48,429 bases of DNA, from assembly GCA_000440235.1 (NCBI GenBank), contig ALKQ01000051.1, positions 1 to 48,429 of the forward strand, written 5' to 3'. The stretch comes from Streptococcus suis 10581 (lineage in GTDB: Bacteria > Bacillota > Bacilli > Lactobacillales > Streptococcaceae). The notes beneath the pieces are model-generated. The model worked only from the letters and a program-made list of their open reading frames with translations. It had not been told where the DNA came from and searched no databases. The stretch's first letter is position 1. Each line of letters opens with the position of its first letter. Both the position numbers and the translations under genes were made by a program. Of this stretch, positions 24,874 through 33,191 are shown piece after piece.

Positions 24874-25422
24874 TTAAAGATTGTAAAAACCTGGTCTTGC
24901 TCTATAGAGTAAAATGAGCAGAATAGAGGCAATTGCAGTGGAAGGAAGAATATAGCTGATATTGTAGGTAAAGGAATAGAACCAGACAGGCATACCATCT
25001 GGAGCGTAGTCTGCGTAGAAAATAATTCCTGATAAGAAGGTGGCTAACAATCGGATGCTTCCTCCTAGAAAACTAGCCAGAGTAATGATGAGAGTAGCAT
25101 TTTTTAGATTTTTTTGTTTGGATAGGGTGGGAGCCACTAAACCTGCTAAACCAATTCCGGCGTAAGAAAGTGCGTAGTCAAGAAAAACTTGAAAAACGTT
25201 TAGGAAGTAGCCACCGTAGAAAAGTTGAATGGTTCCTACAATACCACCAGTAAGAACCCCTACCCCTAGTCCGTGGCGCAGAGCAAACAGTAAGATTGGA
25301 AGCATGACTAAAGACACAGATCCACCTTGGGGCATTGTAAAGAGCGAGATTTTGTCAAAGACGAGGGCAATTGCAGAAAAGATAGCGACTTCGGCTAGGA
25401 TGGGTAATTTTGATGTGGACAT
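24874..25422 (-). CDS. thiT: Thiamine ECF transporter S-component ThiT
   Basis: The 182-residue membrane protein has six hydrophobic helices and the ThiT pattern: an N-terminal ILAEVAIFSAIALVFDKISLFTMPQGGSVSLVMLPILLFALRHG, with a conserved acidic/aromatic binding region late in the chain (YADYAPDGMPVWFYSFTYN). It captures thiamine for the shared ECF module. The length matches the lactococcal protein of known structure. The Shine-Dalgarno AAGGAG, seven bases before the ATG, is inside a hairpin controlled by the upstream TPP riboswitch. Confidence 0.95.
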   Translation of the reverse strand: MSTSKLPILAEVAIFSAIALVFDKISLFTMPQGGSVSLVMLPILLFALRHGLGVGVLTGGIVGTIQLFYGGYFLNVFQVFLDYALSYAGIGLAGLVAPTLSKQKNLKNATLIITLASFLGGSIRLLATFLSGIIFYADYAPDGMPVWFYSFTYNISYILPSTAIASILLILLYRARPGFYNL

Positions 25423-25428
25423 AAAAAG

Positions 25429-25458
25429 ACTCCTTTGTAGATGGTCAACAAAGGAGTG
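25429..25458 (-). promoter_or_regulatory. Expression platform of the TPP riboswitch (SD-sequestering hairpin)
   Basis: On the minus strand CACTCCTTTGT (25448-25458) and ACAAAGGAGT (25429-25438) form a perfect 10-bp hairpin that buries the thiT Shine-Dalgarno. It is followed by CTTTTTATG, so it could also act as a terminator. The same CACTCCTTTGT is fully complementary to ACAAAGGAGTG at the 5' side of the aptamer (25560-25570), giving the alternative, SD-free fold. Confidence 0.8.
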
Positions 25459-25491
25459 TTTATAGCAGAGTATAGTATCATTCTATAAAGC

Positions 25492-25572
25492 ACACAATTC
25501 CTACGCTAGTGTTAACTAGATCAGGTTCGAGGATTTCGCAGTCGCGATCTCAGCCGAAGCACTCCTTTGTGT
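25492..25572 (-). ncRNA. TPP riboswitch aptamer (thi box)
   Basis: On the minus strand the conserved parts of the thiamine pyrophosphate aptamer appear in order: GGAGTGC, GGCTGAGA, ACCTGATCTAG, then TTAACACTAGCGTAGGAA. The closing stem P1 pairs ACACAA (5' end) with TTGTGT (3' end). It precedes thiT, a common target. Binding of TPP should favour the hairpin that hides the thiT ribosome site and so lower thiamine uptake. Confidence 0.95.
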
Positions 25573-25599
25573 ATATGTAATTGGTGGGATTATAACATT

Positions 25600-26454
25600 T
25601 TATTCAGGTGTTGTAAATAGCTTCTGATAAACTTCATTAGGATCCTTCAGGGTAGTAATAATGTTGAGGTCTAGGTGGTGCTCAAAGCCGTTTACATAAC
25701 CACGTGAGGTATATTGGTGAAGATCGTAGTCCAAGTCAGTATTTGGAGCGGCATTGTAGTAGCCAGAATCATCACCGTATGTAGGAATCCAAATAGCGTC
25801 AAATTTATCCACATTGATGCTGTGGTCTTCCATGAAATAGGTTCCGACGTAAATTCCAATGTTTTTAGCACCGAGAGTTTCTAACTCTTTTCGAAAAGCC
25901 TCCACTCCAGCATTCATATCATCCATGGTATATTCTTCGACGTCTAACCAATAGAAGGTTGGCTTGTACTTATTTGCGGCCTTATAAAAGCTTCGAGCTT
26001 CCTCCTGCATGTTCTCAATGCTATTTCCCGTGACATAGGCATAGACAGCAACAGGTATATTTCTTGCTTGGAATTCTTTAATATGGGTATCAAAGGATTT
26101 ATCTAACCCATTTTTATCAGTCGCAGTATTTTCGTTTTTAGTGTGTGATCCACTTTGAATACGAACGATTGCGCCAGAAATGTTTTTGCTAAGGGTATCG
26201 TAGTCAATTTCAGACGGTCTCTGCCAAGCAGAAACGTCGATGATAGGTTTCATTTCGAGCGCATTTGCAATGTAATAACTTGAGCTAGAATTTGTTGTTT
26301 TAGAACTTGTACTGGTGTTTGATTGTGTGACTGCGGTTTCGTTAGCTACCTCCGTCTTATTTACAGTATTTCCAGTCACCCCAGTGATGAAAATAAGAGC
26401 AAAGAAGGATAGGAAAAAACCAACAACAATCATCGGATTTAGTTTCTTTCTCAT
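25600..26454 (-). CDS. GH25-family lysozyme (muramidase), membrane-anchored or secreted
   Basis: The 284-residue protein has one N-terminal hydrophobic segment (about residues 8-27) after a KK pair, then a Ser/Thr-rich linker to about residue 65. A GH25 domain follows, beginning with PIIDVSAWQRPSEIDYDTL. The expected acidic residues are visible: Asp in DVSAWQ, and the WLDVEE motif (PTFYWLDVEEYTM). The family cuts the glycan backbone of peptidoglycan. GAGG precedes the start closely; an in-frame GTG one codon upstream is possible. The role is probably wall remodelling, given the nearby cell-wall genes. Confidence 0.88.
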   Translation of the reverse strand: MRKKLNPMIVVGFFLSFFALIFITGVTGNTVNKTEVANETAVTQSNTSTSSKTTNSSSSYYIANALEMKPIIDVSAWQRPSEIDYDTLSKNISGAIVRIQSGSHTKNENTATDKNGLDKSFDTHIKEFQARNIPVAVYAYVTGNSIENMQEEARSFYKAANKYKPTFYWLDVEEYTMDDMNAGVEAFRKELETLGAKNIGIYVGTYFMEDHSINVDKFDAIWIPTYGDDSGYYNAAPNTDLDYDLHQYTSRGYVNGFEHHLDLNIITTLKDPNEVYQKLFTTPE

Positions 26455-26566
26455 CACCTCAATTCTACCGTAAAATCATGAAAAAATCAAAAAAATACGA
26501 TTCAAGAAATAGTAAAAGATTATCTGAACTTGACATAATAAAGGGAATAGGGTAGGCTAAATTGGT

Positions 26567-27070
26567 ATGCATGACAAAAGTGAAAAAGTAAGACGTGTTA
26601 GTCAGCTAGTTGTTCTGTCCTCTTTGACGATTGTTTTAAGGGTGGTTTTTGGGCCATTTCCCAATATAAAGCCTCTCACGGCTATTTTCCTCATTGTTCT
26701 GTCCTATTTCAGTTTGCTGGAGAGCTGGATATTGATGATACTAGTGATGGTAGGGAGTGGCTTGCTTTTTGGATTTGGCACAGTTGTTTTGTGGCAAGTT
26801 CTTAGTTTTGCTTTTATCCAATTTATATGGTGGTTGGCAATCGGTCCTTTTATCAAAAAAGAGAACATTCCCTTGTGGCTACAGAGTCTTCTGGCGGGGA
26901 TTCTTGTCTTTTTGTATGGGCTAACGATAAGTTTTTTATCTGCTACACAGTTTGGGGCTTCCCCTATCGTCTTCTGGCTTAATGGTTTAGTCTTTGATAG
27001 TTTACACGCTGCTTCAACAGTTTTGTTTTATCCAATTATTGATTATATTTTTAGGAGATTTTATAAATGA
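26567..27070 (+). CDS. ECF transporter S-component of unknown specificity
   Basis: The 167-residue protein has about six hydrophobic helices and the short loops of an ECF substrate-binding S-component, opening with VVLSSLTIVLRVVFGPFPNIKPLTAIFLIV; the FGPFPNIKP turn is typical. The substrate is not obvious. It overlaps the next gene by four bases (ATGA), so the two are translationally coupled. That gene encodes a DUF4430 lipoprotein, a fold shared with the C-terminal part of transcobalamin, hinting at a corrinoid or other vitamin-like substrate (inference). No good Shine-Dalgarno is seen before the ATG. TTGACA lies at 26530-26535. Confidence 0.85.
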   Translation: MHDKSEKVRRVSQLVVLSSLTIVLRVVFGPFPNIKPLTAIFLIVLSYFSLLESWILMILVMVGSGLLFGFGTVVLWQVLSFAFIQFIWWLAIGPFIKKENIPLWLQSLLAGILVFLYGLTISFLSATQFGASPIVFWLNGLVFDSLHAASTVLFYPIIDYIFRRFYK

Positions 27071-27432
27071 AAAAAATTAGTATTATGTTGATGGTTGTCT
27101 TCTCGCTCTTCTTGGCTGCTTGTACAAACATTACTGAGAAACAGAGCAACTCGGCTATCGAAGTCACTTTGCAGATTACAACCAAGGACAAAGAGAATCG
27201 TCAGGAAGTGACTGCGGAAGAAGGTGATAGCGTCATGGATGTACTTAAAGAACACCACGACATTGTAGAAGACAATGGTTTGATAACAGAAATTGATGGT
27301 GTTAGCCAAGATACGAGTACCAATACATACTGGATGTATAAAGTTAATGGCCAAATGGCTGATAAAGGGGCGAAAGACCTTACAGTTGCGAATGGGGATG
27401 AAATTGAATTTTATCTTGAAACATTTGAATAG
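27067..27432 (+). CDS. DUF4430 lipoprotein (transcobalamin-like domain)
   Basis: The 121-residue protein is a lipoprotein: the signal peptide ends in LFLAAC, so Cys19 would be lipid-modified. The mature part matches the DUF4430/transcobalamin C-terminal-like domain, with DSVMDVLKEHHDIVEDNGLITEIDGV, YWMYKVNGQMADKGAKDLTVANGDEIEFYLE. It is probably anchored outside the membrane and hands a ligand to the S-component encoded just before it. The start overlaps the upstream stop. A UUCG-loop terminator follows. Confidence 0.9.
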   Translation: MKKISIMLMVVFSLFLAACTNITEKQSNSAIEVTLQITTKDKENRQEVTAEEGDSVMDVLKEHHDIVEDNGLITEIDGVSQDTSTNTYWMYKVNGQMADKGAKDLTVANGDEIEFYLETFE

Positions 27433-27437
27433 ATATG

Positions 27438-27455
27438 AAAGGCTTCGGCCTTTTT
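27438..27455 (+). terminator. Terminator
   Basis: AAAGGC-TTCG-GCCTTT hairpin followed by T residues, closing the two-gene S-component/lipoprotein unit. Confidence 0.85.
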
Positions 27456-27527
27456 CTTGTCGACAAAAGTTAGTTCCGAATGTTTGCAGAGCAACTTAGA
27501 AAGTGATAAGTATTTTTATACAAAGTA

Positions 27528-27536
27528 TGCTATAAT
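27528..27536 (+). promoter_or_regulatory. Extended -10 promoter of ftsW
   Basis: TGCTATAAT lies 33 bases before the ftsW start. No clear -35 sequence is present. Confidence 0.55.
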
Positions 27537-27568
27537 AAGAGCTATACTCGAAGAAGGTTGGATAAGCA

Positions 27569-28783
27569 ATGAAGATTGACAAACGCCAGTTGTTGAATTA
27601 TTCCATACTGATTCCCTATCTCATCTTATCGGTGATTGGGTTGGTCATGGTCTATTCGACAACCAGTGCTACGCAAATTATTAATGGTGGAAATCCATTT
27701 AGAACAGTGATTAACCAGGCAGGATTCTGGATTGTCAGCTTGGTAGCAATCTATACGATTTATCGTATGAAATTAAGTTTTTTACGCAAGAAAGCCGTTA
27801 TCTATTCGGTTATTTTGGTAGAAGTATTTCTGTTAGCTATTTCTCGGTTGTTTACTCCGATTAACGGGGCTCATGGCTGGATTCCTCTGCCAATCGCAGG
27901 AACCTTGCAGCCGGCAGAATATTTGAAATTAATTATCATTTGGTATCTGGCACATGAGTTTGCAAAACAACAGGCGGATATTCGGACTTATGACTATGTA
28001 TCGTTGATTAAAGGAAGTTGGATTCCGAAAGAGTTTACAGATTGGCGGGTGGTCAGTCTACTCCTCCTTGGTCTAGTTGCGACACTGCCAGACTTGGGAA
28101 ATGCGACGATTATTATGCTGATTATGGTCGTGATGATTAGTGTGAGTGGGATTGCCTATCGCTGGTTTTCAACAGCGATTTTGGGAATTGTGGTCGCCTC
28201 AACAGTTATTCTAGGGACGATTCGTATTTTGGGTGTCGAAACGGTGGAAAAAATTCCGCTCTTTGGTTATATTGCTCGTCGTTTCGCTGCCTATTTTGAT
28301 CCATTTGGTAATGCCACCAATTCAGGTCTTCAATTGACTCATTCTTACTATGCGATGAGTAACGGTGGATGGCTTGGACGTGGTTTGGGAAATTCGATTG
28401 AGAAAAAGGGGTATCTACCAGAGGCCCACACCGACTTTGCGTTTTCGATTGTCATTGAAGAACTCGGTTTTGTCGGAGCTAGTTTAATTCTAGCCTTATT
28501 GTTCTTTTTGATTATTCGAATTATTATTGTAGGCGTCCGTGCTCGTAGTCCATTTAATGCGATGATGGCACTTGGAATGGCAGGTATGCTTCTGATTCAA
28601 ACATTTGTCAATATCGGAGGAATTTCAGGAATTATTCCTGCGACGGGGGTAACTTTCCCCTTCTTGTCACAGGGTGGATCGAGTCTTTTGATTATTTCCA
28701 TCGGGATAGGGTTTGTTTTGAATATTGATGCTAGTGAAAAACGTCGATTAATTGAAGAAGAAATAGAGCGTACGCTAATTTAG
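27569..28783 (+). CDS. ftsW: SEDS peptidoglycan glycosyltransferase FtsW
   Basis: The 404-residue protein is a ten-helix SEDS-family enzyme that polymerises lipid II at the division septum. Family marks are GLVMVYSTTSATQ near residue 24, INGAHGWIPLPIAGTLQPAEYLKL near 100, LVATLPDLGNATII with the conserved Asp near 170, and the late VGASLILALLFFLIIRIIIVG and ATGVTFPFLSQGGSSLL. It is called FtsW rather than RodA because it sits directly before ppc, as I recall in pneumococcus, and because the length fits. AAGAAGG lies before the ATG. Confidence 0.88.
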   Translation: MKIDKRQLLNYSILIPYLILSVIGLVMVYSTTSATQIINGGNPFRTVINQAGFWIVSLVAIYTIYRMKLSFLRKKAVIYSVILVEVFLLAISRLFTPINGAHGWIPLPIAGTLQPAEYLKLIIIWYLAHEFAKQQADIRTYDYVSLIKGSWIPKEFTDWRVVSLLLLGLVATLPDLGNATIIMLIMVVMISVSGIAYRWFSTAILGIVVASTVILGTIRILGVETVEKIPLFGYIARRFAAYFDPFGNATNSGLQLTHSYYAMSNGGWLGRGLGNSIEKKGYLPEAHTDFAFSIVIEELGFVGASLILALLFFLIIRIIIVGVRARSPFNAMMALGMAGMLLIQTFVNIGGISGIIPATGVTFPFLSQGGSSLLIISIGIGFVLNIDASEKRRLIEEEIERTLI

Positions 28784-28803
28784 AGATAGGAAAGAGGTAG
28801 GAG

Positions 28804-31500
28804 ATGGCTATTCAAAAATTAGAAAACTATAACAACAAGGAAGCAATCCGTGAAGAAGTAACGATTCTAACATCTATTTTGGAAGAAGTAGCAGCCCAAA
28901 TGATGCCTGCAGAGACTTTTGCTAAAATTGTAGAATTATCTCAATTGTCTCGTCAGGATGATTATCAGGCATTGATTGCTATTATCAGTCAGTTGAATAA
29001 TGATGAACTAGCAGTTATTTCTCGATACTTTGCTGTTTTGCCACTTTTGATTAATATATCAGAAGATGTTGATTTGGCCTATGAAATCAACCATCAAAAC
29101 AATATTGTTCAAGATTATCTTGGTAAGATTTCAACAACAATTGATATGGTTTCCAAACAAGAAAATGCAGCTGAAATCCTTGAAAAGTTGAATGTTGTTC
29201 CAGTCTTGACAGCCCATCCTACTCAGGTTCAACGCCAGTCTATGCTTGATTTAACCAAGCATATTCATGAGTTGCTTCGTCGTTATCGCGATGTAAAATT
29301 GGGCTTGCTCAATAAAAACAAATGGGAAGATGAGCTCCGTTGTTACATTGAAATTATCATGCAGACGGATATGATTCGTGAGAAGAAGTTGAAGGTAACC
29401 AACGAAATCACAAACGTTATGGAGTATTACAATTCTTCCTTTATTAAGGCTGTCACTAAGTTGCAGCGGGAATACAAACGTTTGGCCGCTGAGAAAGGAA
29501 TCGTCTTAAATAATCCTCGTCCAATTACAATGGGTATGTGGATTGGGGGAGACCGTGATGGAAATCCATTTGTTACTGCAGAGACCTTGAAGCTGTCTGC
29601 CTTGACTCAGTGTGAAGTTATTATGAATTATTACGATGAGCAACTCTATAAACTCTATCGGAATTTTTCGCTCTCGACTTCCATTGTAAAGGTATCTACA
29701 GCGGTTAAGATGCTGGCGGATTTATCTGAAGATAGTTCTGTCTACCGTGAAAATGAGCCTTATCGTCGTGCTTTTCACTACATTCAGATGAAACTTGCAA
29801 ATACAAGAGATTATCTAGTTCACAATAAGCCGTCAGATGTTCGCTATAGTAATGTAGCCGAGTTTAAAGCTGATTTATTAGCCATCAAACAATCTTTGAT
29901 TGAAAATAAATCTATGGCGCTATTGAAAGGTGATTTTACAGAATTACTTGAAGCGGTTGAAGCGTTTGGTTTCTACCTAGCTAGTATCGATATGCGCCAA
30001 GACTCTTCTATTCATGAAGCAAGTGTTGCGGAGCTATTGGCCTCTGCCCGTATCGTAGAAGACTACTCCAGTTTATCTGAGGAAGCTAAATGCCATGTTC
30101 TTTTGAAACAGTTGGAAACAGATCCACGCATTCTTTCTGCAACGCACATACCAAAGTCAGAACAATTAGAAAAAGAATTGGCTATCTTTGCTGCTGCGCG
30201 TGAATTGAAAGATAAGCTAGGTGAGGAAATCATCAAGCAACATATTATTTCACACTCGGAGAGTGTTTCTGATTTGCTGGAATTAGCTGTCCTATTAAAA
30301 GAAGTTGGTCTAGTAGATGTCGATAAGGCCCGTGTTCAGATTGTTCCACTTTTTGAGACAATCGAGGACTTAGATAATGCACCTGATACCATGCGTCAAT
30401 ATCTGCAATTAGATTTAGCGAAACGTTGGATTGCAGGCAATAAATACTACCAAGAAATCATGCTTGGCTACTCAGATTCCAACAAGGATGGTGGCTACCT
30501 GTCCTCCGGATGGACACTCTACAAAGCACAGAATGAATTGACGCAAATTGGTCAGGACTACGGAGTAAACATCACCTTCTTCCACGGTCGTGGTGGTACT
30601 GTTGGTCGTGGTGGTGGTCCGTCCTACGATGCGATTACATCTCAGCCATTTGGTTCTATCAAGGACCGGCTTCGTTTGACAGAACAAGGCGAAGTGATAG
30701 GCAATAAATACGGTAACAAAGACGCAGCCTACTATAATTTAGAAATGCTGGTATCTGCAACGCTTGACCGTATGGTTACACAAATGATTACCGATCCAAA
30801 TGAAATCGATGGCTATCGCGAAACCATGGATGAAATTGTATCAGATAGCTATCGTATATATAGAGATCTTGTGTTCAATAATCCACATTTTTATGATTAT
30901 TTCTTTGCCGCTAGTCCAATTCGTGAAGTATCAAGCCTGAACATTGGCTCACGTCCAGCGGCTCGAAAAACCATCACAGAAATCTGTGGTTTGCGTGCGA
31001 TTCCATGGGTATTCTCTTGGTCACAAAACCGTGTTATGTTGCCAGGTTGGTATGGAGTTGGTTCAAGTTTCAAACGCTTTATTGATAAGCACCCTGATAA
31101 TTTGTCTAAGTTACAAAAAATGTACGAATCTTGGCCATTCTTCCGTTCACTTCTATCAAACGTGGATATGGTATTGTCTAAATCCAATATGAATATCGCA
31201 TTTGAATATGCTAAAATGTGTGAAAGCGAAGAGGTACGAAATATCTTCCATGTCATTTTAGATGAATGGCAGTTGACAAAAGAAATCATTTTATCAATCG
31301 AGCAAAATGATGAGCTTTTAGCAGAACTACCGTTCCTAAAAGCTAGTCTTGATCATCGCATGCCGTATTTCAACGTACTTAACTATATTCAGATTGAGTT
31401 GATTAACCGCCTTCGTCGTGGAGAACTCAGCAAGGAACAAGAAAACCTCATCCACATCACTATCAACGGTGTGGCGACAGGTTTGCGCAACTCAGGTTAA
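28804..31500 (+). CDS. ppc: Phosphoenolpyruvate carboxylase
   Basis: The 898-residue enzyme adds bicarbonate to phosphoenolpyruvate to form oxaloacetate, an anaplerotic step that feeds aspartate synthesis in streptococci. Key motifs are [13 protein letters not shown] near residue 140 (catalytic His), [15 protein letters not shown] near 245, and the glycine-rich loop [15 protein letters not shown] near 595. The C-terminus ends with [12 protein letters not shown], the usual NTG-like end. GGTAGGAG lies before the ATG, 20 bases after ftsW, so the two are probably co-transcribed. Confidence 0.98.
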   Translation: MAIQKLENYNNKEAIREEVTILTSILEEVAAQMMPAETFAKIVELSQLSRQDDYQALIAIISQLNNDELAVISRYFAVLPLLINISEDVDLAYEINHQNNIVQDYLGKISTTIDMVSKQENAAEILEKLNVVPVLTAHPTQVQRQSMLDLTKHIHELLRRYRDVKLGLLNKNKWEDELRCYIEIIMQTDMIREKKLKVTNEITNVMEYYNSSFIKAVTKLQREYKRLAAEKGIVLNNPRPITMGMWIGGDRDGNPFVTAETLKLSALTQCEVIMNYYDEQLYKLYRNFSLSTSIVKVSTAVKMLADLSEDSSVYRENEPYRRAFHYIQMKLANTRDYLVHNKPSDVRYSNVAEFKADLLAIKQSLIENKSMALLKGDFTELLEAVEAFGFYLASIDMRQDSSIHEASVAELLASARIVEDYSSLSEEAKCHVLLKQLETDPRILSATHIPKSEQLEKELAIFAAARELKDKLGEEIIKQHIISHSESVSDLLELAVLLKEVGLVDVDKARVQIVPLFETIEDLDNAPDTMRQYLQLDLAKRWIAGNKYYQEIMLGYSDSNKDGGYLSSGWTLYKAQNELTQIGQDYGVNITFFHGRGGTVGRGGGPSYDAITSQPFGSIKDRLRLTEQGEVIGNKYGNKDAAYYNLEMLVSATLDRMVTQMITDPNEIDGYRETMDEIVSDSYRIYRDLVFNNPHFYDYFFAASPIREVSSLNIGSRPAARKTITEICGLRAIPWVFSWSQNRVMLPGWYGVGSSFKRFIDKHPDNLSKLQKMYESWPFFRSLLSNVDMVLSKSNMNIAFEYAKMCESEEVRNIFHVILDEWQLTKEIILSIEQNDELLAELPFLKASLDHRMPYFNVLNYIQIELINRLRRGELSKEQENLIHITINGVATGLRNSG

Positions 31501-31509
31501 TGATTAAGA

Positions 31510-31536
31510 AACAACTTCTTCGGAGGTTGTTTTTTT
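31510..31536 (+). terminator. Terminator after ppc
   Basis: AACAACTTC-TTCG-GAGGTTGTT hairpin with a UUCG loop, followed by six or more T residues. Confidence 0.9.
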
Positions 31537-31570
31537 GAATACTTAAAATGATATAATATTTTTAAAAAGG

Positions 31571-31595
31571 TGTAACCAAACACATTTTCATTCGT
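31571..31595 (+). promoter_or_regulatory. ECF-type promoter (TGTAAC-N16-CGT)
   Basis: TGTAAC (31571-31576) is followed after exactly 16 bases by CGT (31593-31595). This matches the form of Bacillus ECF sigma promoters (TGAAAC or TGCAAC, 16-17 bases, CGT). It sits 27 bases before the start of the sigma gene, which suggests that the sigma factor transcribes its own operon. Confidence 0.65.
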
Positions 31596-31621
31596 TTTAT
31601 CAGTGAAGGGAGGGGATAAGT

Positions 31622-32119
31622 ATCAAACTAGATCAATATGAAAAAGAAATTATTGGTATTGCAGAGGAAATTTCCTACTACCTGCAAAAATCAGGAGCCG
31701 GCCCAGCTGACAGTCAGGATATTGCCCAAGATGTTCTAGTGAAAATTTTAGAAGCAGAACTTGTCCTTCCTTTTGATAAATTACGAGCCTGGCTTTATCG
31801 TTCGGCAGTTAGAGCCTACATCGACAAATATAGGAGGGACAAGCGCTACCATGAAATTTTACAAAAGGAGTTTTTTACACCTGAAAATTTTTTGGTCTAT
31901 GACCAAGAAGATTATGAGGAACTCTATCAAGCTGTTGCAGACCTGCCAGAAAAATACCAGCAAGTGATTGACTTATACTACTTCCAAGATATGAGTGTCA
32001 AAGAGATTGCGCATATTTTAGGTGCTGGTCAAAGTTGGGTGAAAATCAGCCTTTACCGAGGACGCAAACAGTTGGGGAAAGCACTAGAAGAGAGAGGATA
32101 TGACTATGAAGACTTTTGA
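31622..32119 (+). CDS. ECF-type sigma-70 family RNA polymerase sigma factor (ATC start?)
   Basis: The frame encodes about 165 residues. Region 2 covers about residues 8-75 (EISYYLQKSGAGPADSQDIAQDVLVKILE, then RAWLYRSAVRAYIDKYRRDKR). Region 4 covers about 105-155 (LPEKYQQVIDLYYFQDMSVKEIAHILGAGQSWVKISLYRGRKQL). The only NTG-type start in the frame with full domains would be GTG 31739, which cuts off most of region 2. An excellent GGAGGGG at 31609-31615 instead points to ATC at 31622, giving a protein beginning (M)KLDQYEKEI. Upstream, an in-frame TGA at 31604 bounds the frame. Either ATC is used weakly or a former ATG was lost. The anti-sigma gene overlaps its 3' end. Confidence 0.8.
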   Translation: MKLDQYEKEIIGIAEEISYYLQKSGAGPADSQDIAQDVLVKILEAELVLPFDKLRAWLYRSAVRAYIDKYRRDKRYHEILQKEFFTPENFLVYDQEDYEELYQAVADLPEKYQQVIDLYYFQDMSVKEIAHILGAGQSWVKISLYRGRKQLGKALEERGYDYEDF

Positions 32120-33068
32120 AGAAGTGACAAAAAAAAGTAAGCGGAAGAATTTATGGAAGACCGTTGGGCTTAGTAGTATAGTGGGAATTGTTTTACTATT
32201 ATCCAGTCTCTATGCCCTCCGTTTGTTTTCTAACTATCGGAGTCAGCAGGCACAGGAGCATTTTAATCATGTCCTTCAGGTAACCTATCCAAATGTAGAT
32301 GTGGAACGATTCTATGTTAATGAAATAGGAATTGTTTCAGGCTATGTTGATTATAATTTGTCAAAGGATGTAGCAGGTGTTCCTTTTGCGTTTGGACATC
32401 TGGAAGTAGAATATAATTTCTATGGTGTTTTTGCCAATTTTGCTCAATATTTCCCAGAGGGTTCTGAAGAATATTACTACCACCAAGACAGCAACAGCAA
32501 GCTACCTGTTTTTTACAATACTAAAACAACTACGGGCAGTCAGGAATTGCCCTATGTCAAGGAGATGAAGGGGCAGATAGTAGAAGTGGCTATTACTTTT
32601 GATAAGAAATATACATTAGCAGAGATAAGGAACATGGTCCCAGGTAATCTCAAACAGAATTGGTATTGGATTGGGACGGAAAAATCTCAGCTGAGAACAG
32701 AATACTTATCCCTAGTCAGTCTATTCGGCATGGATTCCGAACAACTACAAGCAGTGACAGCAGAAGTAGCCACAGATGACCTTGTTCCTTATACAAGCCC
32801 CCTTACTGTGATGAAAGAATTGGTGGACTACCAAGGCGATTACGCCCTCTCTCCTGAAATCAAGGGTGATGTACAAGCTTATGTCAACAAATTCGGCGAC
32901 ACCGACTTCACCCAGCAAGCAGAGATTGATAGATTAGAATTCGCAGGCATTATTCTCACAGGCAGAGCAGAAGACTTTGTAGAGCTAGAAAATGCCGACT
33001 GGATCTACGCTTCCAGCATCGGAGCCAGTGTCCAAAATCAGCCCTATTATCAGCTAGATGTGGAATAA
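32106..33068 (+). CDS. Membrane-bound anti-sigma factor (Sigma_reg type)
   Basis: The 320-residue protein has a short cytosolic N-terminus (about 20 residues, basic), one transmembrane helix at about 21-43 (GLSSIVGIVLLLSSLYALRLF) and a large outside domain. This fits the sigma-factor-regulator N-terminal/C-terminal family found beside ECF sigma genes. The outside part contains KQNWYWIGTEKSQ and late GIILTGRAEDFVEL. It would hold the sigma factor at the membrane and release it on a surface signal that is unknown. AGAGAGG lies 8 bases before ATG 32106, better spaced than for ATG 32100. It overlaps the sigma gene by 14 bases. Confidence 0.8.
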   Translation: MKTFEEVTKKSKRKNLWKTVGLSSIVGIVLLLSSLYALRLFSNYRSQQAQEHFNHVLQVTYPNVDVERFYVNEIGIVSGYVDYNLSKDVAGVPFAFGHLEVEYNFYGVFANFAQYFPEGSEEYYYHQDSNSKLPVFYNTKTTTGSQELPYVKEMKGQIVEVAITFDKKYTLAEIRNMVPGNLKQNWYWIGTEKSQLRTEYLSLVSLFGMDSEQLQAVTAEVATDDLVPYTSPLTVMKELVDYQGDYALSPEIKGDVQAYVNKFGDTDFTQQAEIDRLEFAGIILTGRAEDFVELENADWIYASSIGASVQNQPYYQLDVE

Positions 33069-33091
33069 ATCAGAAAAACGGTAGAAAATGC

Positions 33092-33119
33092 TTGCAATTC
33101 TGCTACAATTTGATAGAAT
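33092..33119 (+). promoter_or_regulatory. Promoter of tuf
   Basis: TTGCAA (33092-33097), a 16-base spacer and TAGAAT (33114-33119), with TG in extended position. Confidence 0.6.
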
Positions 33120-33191
33120 AGTAAGGTAAAGTTAGACCGTATTGCCTACTGTCTATCTATAAAATATATTTTATTGGAGGCTTTTACCAAA

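Noticed and set aside
26530..26558. TTGACA with TAGGCT 17 bases later as a promoter giving a fourth leaderless gene (S-component)
   Set aside because: The -10 matches only three of six consensus bases and there is no extended TG, so the claim is not supported.
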